Source: Amaranthus tricolor
Taxonomy: Eukaryota > Streptophyta > Magnoliopsida > Caryophyllales > Amaranthaceae
Reading direction: 5' to 3'
DNA: 64,000 bases
Assembly: GCF_026212465.1 (NCBI RefSeq)
Contig: NC_080058.1
Span: 10,147,863-10,211,862 of the forward strand
Each line of letters opens with the position of its first letter. Within the stretch, counting starts at the first letter, position 1. This document shows, piece by piece, positions 60,763 through 64,000 of this stretch. The notes under the pieces are model-generated. The model was not told where the DNA came from and made no database searches. It saw only the letters and a program-made list of their open reading frames with translations. Both the position numbers and the translations under genes were made by a program.

Positions 60763-62189
60763 GGAGACTGAAGTTTGATTTGAGTTTGAGTTGAAGTTTG
60801 CAGATCTTTTTGGTGAGGAAGTGTGTGTGACAGACACTGTTAGAGAGGGAGAGGTGGTTAGGGACAGTTATTTGGCACATTGTGTAAGAGTGTAGACTCA
60901 AGAGGAGAAATTTGTGGTGTGAAAATGAGGGGAGTTTTTTTAATTTTAATAAATTATGTGGTGGGAAATTGTTGGGTTTGATTTTTGTGTAAAGTCTCAC
61001 TCAAAGATCTTTGTTTTTTTTTTTTTTTTTGGAAAAAAATAAAGAAATTTAGATGACAATTGGAAACTCTATAGTAATTGAAGGTGAATATTTAAGGAAA
61101 AATATAAAATTAAATTATATAAATAAATGTAAGAAAATGTAAATTTAAAAGGGGAGATGAAGGATAAAAAATTTATCAGTATAATGAAAATGATAGAAAA
61201 GAAAAATAATTCATATTGTTTTGGAGGAGAAAGAGGGAATATTACCCCTCGATCCAATGGGGTGAATATTTACCGAAAATGATGTACTAATTTTTTTTTT
61301 CATCACTTTACAATTATATTTTACCTTTGAAAACAACATATCTTCATTGTAATTTATGGGTTTAAATTGAGACTTTGTTTGAGGTAATTTGACCTCGAAA
61401 ATAAAATTTAATACTCAAAAATATTATTTGGCCCTCCTAAAGTGTGTTTTAATTTAGTTTGGAATAAATTATTATGAATATTAGAACTTTTTAACACTTT
61501 TTTCCTACATTACTTTTTTAATTAATCATAAATAATGCCAACCATAAATAATATTTTCTTCTAACGTCCTAAATTACATATAACCTGCCTGTAAAATAGA
61601 ATTACACAAAAATTTGATTCCAGTTAGAAAAGAATCCTACTCTCCCCCCTCCATTCCCCTACCCCAGCCCCTCCCTCACCGTCTCAAGCCCAAGCCCAAG
61701 CCCAAGCCCAAGCCCAAGCCCCCACTGACGCCCACTTCCTCCACCACTTCCTTGCCATAACCTTCCTATATTTTGGACAATCACCCCTAACTCGTGACAC
61801 CATCAACACCACCACCTAGTAACGCCTAAGCCAACACGACAACATAGCTATTTGTGCTTCCCCTAACACCCGAACCACCGTACCACTAAGATGCCAAACG
61901 CTAATCATTTTTAAGATCTAAAAATAAAGATATGAATGGGAGTGGTGTTTGAGAGTAGGGGATGGGATGTGTTGGTGAAGAAGCAAAGAAAAAATTGGTA
62001 TTATTCAAAGTTAATACTAAAATGTTATATTAGTATGTGCGATATTACCATATATTACATCATTACTAACACCACCTAGTTGTACCCAAGCCAACACCAT
62101 CAGCACTACCACTAAATTTTGTATAATAATCTCATTTTTTTATTAATCGCAATTAATATCAAATTTAAGAAAATTCGTAATATATTGTA
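60763..62189. other. 5' flank of the cyclase-domain gene and spacer
   Basis: The first 250 bp probably contain the promoter and leader; a poly-T run sits at 61014-61031. The rest is AT-rich apart from a C-rich stretch around 61640-61900 that includes a hexanucleotide repeat. No gene is supported. Confidence 0.4.
61685..61720. repeat. (CAAGCC)6 microsatellite
   Basis: Six perfect hexamer units in a locally C-rich stretch. Confidence 0.9.
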
Positions 62190-62640
62190 GGAAAAATTAC
62201 CCTGAATAATACGAACTTTCACTGATTTTCCTACAATAATACGAACTTTCAATTAACCATGAATAATACGAACTTTGATACATATTTCCCGCTGGCATAC
62301 CATTTTACCTGTTACCGGTAAACTTACTCATTCCTTTAAAATTTTTTTTTGGCTGATAAAACTAAGTAAGAAAAATTACCCTGAATAATACGAACTTTCA
62401 CTGATTTTCTTACAATAATACGAACTTTCAATTAACTATGAATAAAATACGAACTTTGATACATATTTCCCGTTAGCATAATGAAGAAATGGGGAATTTA
62501 CCGTTTCTCCAGGTAAAGAACCGGTCAGGTATGCTAGCGAGAAATATGTTTTAAAGTTCGTATTATTCATGGTTAATTGAAAGTTCGTATTATTGTAGGA
62601 AAATCAGTGAAAGTTCGTATTATTCAGGGTAATTTTTCCT
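62190..62640. mobile_element. Mutator-like MITE, 451 bp, with 9-bp target duplication
   Basis: The ends GGAAAAATTACCCTGAATAA and its inverse are parts of terminal repeats about 110 bp long. The flanks TATATTGTA at 62181-62189 and 62641-62649 are identical 9-mers, the signature of Mutator-family insertion. A second forward copy of the left terminal repeat lies inside (about 62370-62480), so the left part is duplicated in tandem. There is no coding capacity. Confidence 0.9.
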
Positions 62641-62649
62641 ATATTGTAT

Positions 62650-63330
62650 TACCACGAATAATATTATTATGTGCAATTTTACCATGTATGAGTATTGATT
62701 TAAACTGCATTACCCCACCCTTTAAATCTTAGATCCACCCCAAAAAATGAGTAGACATGATTTAATTCAAACACCCAAATAAACAAATTTATGGTAGGTC
62801 ATATATGATAATATGATGTATTTTTCACGTAAAAATTAATGACATAAGTAACATGTAAAGCACAAATTTTCATCTAAGACATCTTACTATAAAATAATTT
62901 TAAAATAGGCTAAATAACCCAATTAAATTAATTAAAACATCTACTTTTATATATAAAATACTCACTTAAATTATTGAATAGTTAACATTTCATTTTAAAT
63001 CTTAAATTTGATATTTAAATAATAGAACACTTACTTTAGTTTTAATAGTTGACACACTATTTTAAAGCTTAAAAATTGACGTTTTGATAAATAGAACATT
63101 AATTTTAGTTATTTAATATTTGATACATTATTTTATATGTTAAAATGTCATTTTAATTAATAAACACTCACTCTTAAGTATTTAAAAATTCACTTCAAAT
63201 GCAAATTGGGTTTTAACTGTCTCATAAGAGAATAAACTCCAGGTAAAATATTTGAGTGCCTCTTTCAAACAAAAAAAATATAAGTATTTGAGTGCTTTAT
63301 TATGAAAAGTAAAACAAACCATTTAAAAAA
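62650..63330. other. AT-rich spacer
   Basis: No gene. Between about 62930 and 63200 there are loosely repeated units resembling AATAGAACACTTACTTTAGTT / TTGACACACTATTTTA, of the same flavour as the degenerate arrays at 4565-4940 and 42560-42985. Confidence 0.4.
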
Positions 63331-63449
63331 GGGTGTTGCTAAACTTCGCCACCCTTTTCATTTTTTCGCCACCCCTCCAAATGAAATTACGAATTTGCCC
63401 CTGATTTTTTGAAAATTACAATTTTGCCACTCATTTCAAATTTTTTATT

Positions 63450-63484
<35 letters not shown>

Positions 63485-63542
63485 CAACAATAATAAAATT
63501 AAATAATAATTATTATTATTCAAAAAAAAAAAAAAAAAGTTG

Positions 63543-63632
63543 AGTCGCCCAAAATTGGGCGACTGAACCATGGTCGAGTCGCCCAGATCTGGGCGACTGA
63601 ACCATGGTCCAGTCGCCCAATTTTGGGCGACT
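63543..63632. repeat. Three 22-bp palindromes at exact 34-bp spacing
   Basis: AGTCGCCC-nnnnnn-GGGCGACT occurs at 63543-63564, 63577-63598 and 63611-63632, with centres AAAATT, AGATCT and AATTTT. The spacers contain the palindrome ACCATGGT. Outer copies are inverses of each other and the middle one is a perfect palindrome, so the 90-bp block is also nearly self-complementary as a whole. Confidence 0.95.
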
Positions 63633-63712
63633 CAAATTTTTTTTTTTTTTTTCTTTTTGGATAATAATAATAATAATATTAATACTAATAATAATAATCT
63701 ATAAATTAATGT

Positions 63713-63785
63713 GGTCTATTAGCTCAGTTGGTTAGAGCGTTGTACTATTAACGTGAAGGTCACAGGTTCGAGACTTGCACAAGCC
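63713..63785 (+). tRNA. tRNA-Asn-like sequence, degenerate, left palindrome arm
   Basis: Every segment has canonical tRNA length: a perfect D stem (GCTC/GAGC), A-box TAGCTCAGTTGG, 7-base anticodon loop CTATTAA (anticodon ATT) and B-box GGTTCGAGACT. The acceptor stem has two mismatches, and the anticodon and T stems rely on wobble pairs with one mismatch each. It resembles tRNA-Asn but is probably a decayed or captured copy, not a working gene. Confidence 0.45.
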
Positions 63786-63849
63786 ATTATTTAATAATTA
63801 TTAATTTTTTATCATATTTATGATAAAAAATTAATAATTATTAAATAAT

Positions 63850-63922
63850 GGCTTGTGCAAGTCTCGAACCTGTGACCTTCACATTAATAGTACAACGCTC
63901 TAACCAACTGAGCTAATAGACC
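63850..63922 (-). tRNA. tRNA-Asn-like sequence, degenerate, right palindrome arm
   Basis: This is the mirror copy of the sequence at 63713-63785 on the opposite strand. One substitution (T for C just after the anticodon loop) closes the anticodon stem fully with wobble pairs. A and B boxes are intact. Confidence 0.45.
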
Positions 63923-63956
63923 ACATTAATTTATAAATTATTATTATTAGTATTAA

Positions 63957-63990
<34 letters not shown>

Positions 63991-64000
63991 TTCCAAAAAG

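Larger units (their letters stand above)
63331..64000. mobile_element. Large palindromic (terminal inverted repeat) element, cut by the window end
   Basis: The arms 63653-63815 and 63820-64000 are near-perfect inverted copies around the 4-base centre ATTT (63816-63819). They differ by two visible substitutions and a longer ATT array in the right arm. The right arm ends exactly where the left arm meets its poly-T tract, so the palindrome must continue past the window. If it is symmetrical to the probable left terminus GGGTGTTGCTAAACTTCGCC at 63331, the right end should be about 300-320 bp beyond the window. A non-autonomous DNA transposon is likely; the superfamily is unknown. Confidence 0.75.

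Noticed and set aside
60763..60837. N-terminal extension of the cyclase-domain protein from an upstream GTG
   Set aside because: Plant nuclear genes rarely start at GTG and an ATG lies in frame at 60762; the extension shows no conservation signal I know.
63541..64000. CRISPR-like array suggested by regular palindromic repeats
   Set aside because: Only three units with near-identical spacers in a plant nuclear context; better explained as part of a palindromic transposon.

Overview
The window is nuclear DNA of a flowering plant, probably a eudicot. It is AT-rich, its genes have many introns, all proteins match plant-specific families, and the space between and inside the genes is full of transposon remnants. 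Some repeats resemble Caryophyllales/Amaranthaceae genomes, but that placement is a weak impression. I rebuilt exon structures by hand from splice signals and reading phase; all junctions below are phase-consistent.

Layout. (1) 1-5342: repeat-rich, no supported gene. (2) 5343-13130, plus strand: a 14-exon CBSCBSPB gene (four CBS domains, a PB1 domain, a C-terminal membrane segment; 542 aa), with two Tourist-type MITEs in introns. (3) 14804-42173, minus strand: a chromatin-type gene encoding a PHD-like zinc finger, a SWIB domain and Plus-3 domains. Its Plus-3 plus helical module has been triplicated in tandem. The first two modules are in the open frame (818 aa); the third keeps every exon and phase but lies beyond one in-frame TAG. 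Each module carries a U12-type AT-AC intron and an old SINE-like insertion in the same intron. Intron 2 (13.75 kb) splits the PHD finger and holds a transposon nest: a 6.0-kb hAT element with perfect 8-bp target duplications and a nearly intact transposase, a decayed Ty3/gypsy element interrupted by a small hAT, and other remnants. (4) 42174-53850: no host gene; a Harbinger-type element (45163-51439) interrupted by a defective CACTA element (45525-50922), plus fold-back repeats. (5) 53851-54429, plus strand: a small two-exon zinc-ribbon-like protein of the At4g08330 family. (6) 54704-60762, minus strand: a 10-exon gene with two polyketide-cyclase/START-like domains (737 aa), like Arabidopsis At5g08720. 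(7) 60763-64000: no host gene; a MULE-type MITE with 9-bp target duplications, then a large palindromic element cut by the window edge, containing 34-bp-spaced nested hairpins and two mirrored tRNA-Asn-like sequences.

The four host genes do not form an operon or an obvious shared pathway. The notable biology is structural: an exon-module triplication inside a PHD-SWIB-Plus3 gene, with minor-spliceosome introns duplicated along with it, and a very large transposon-filled intron inside the same gene.
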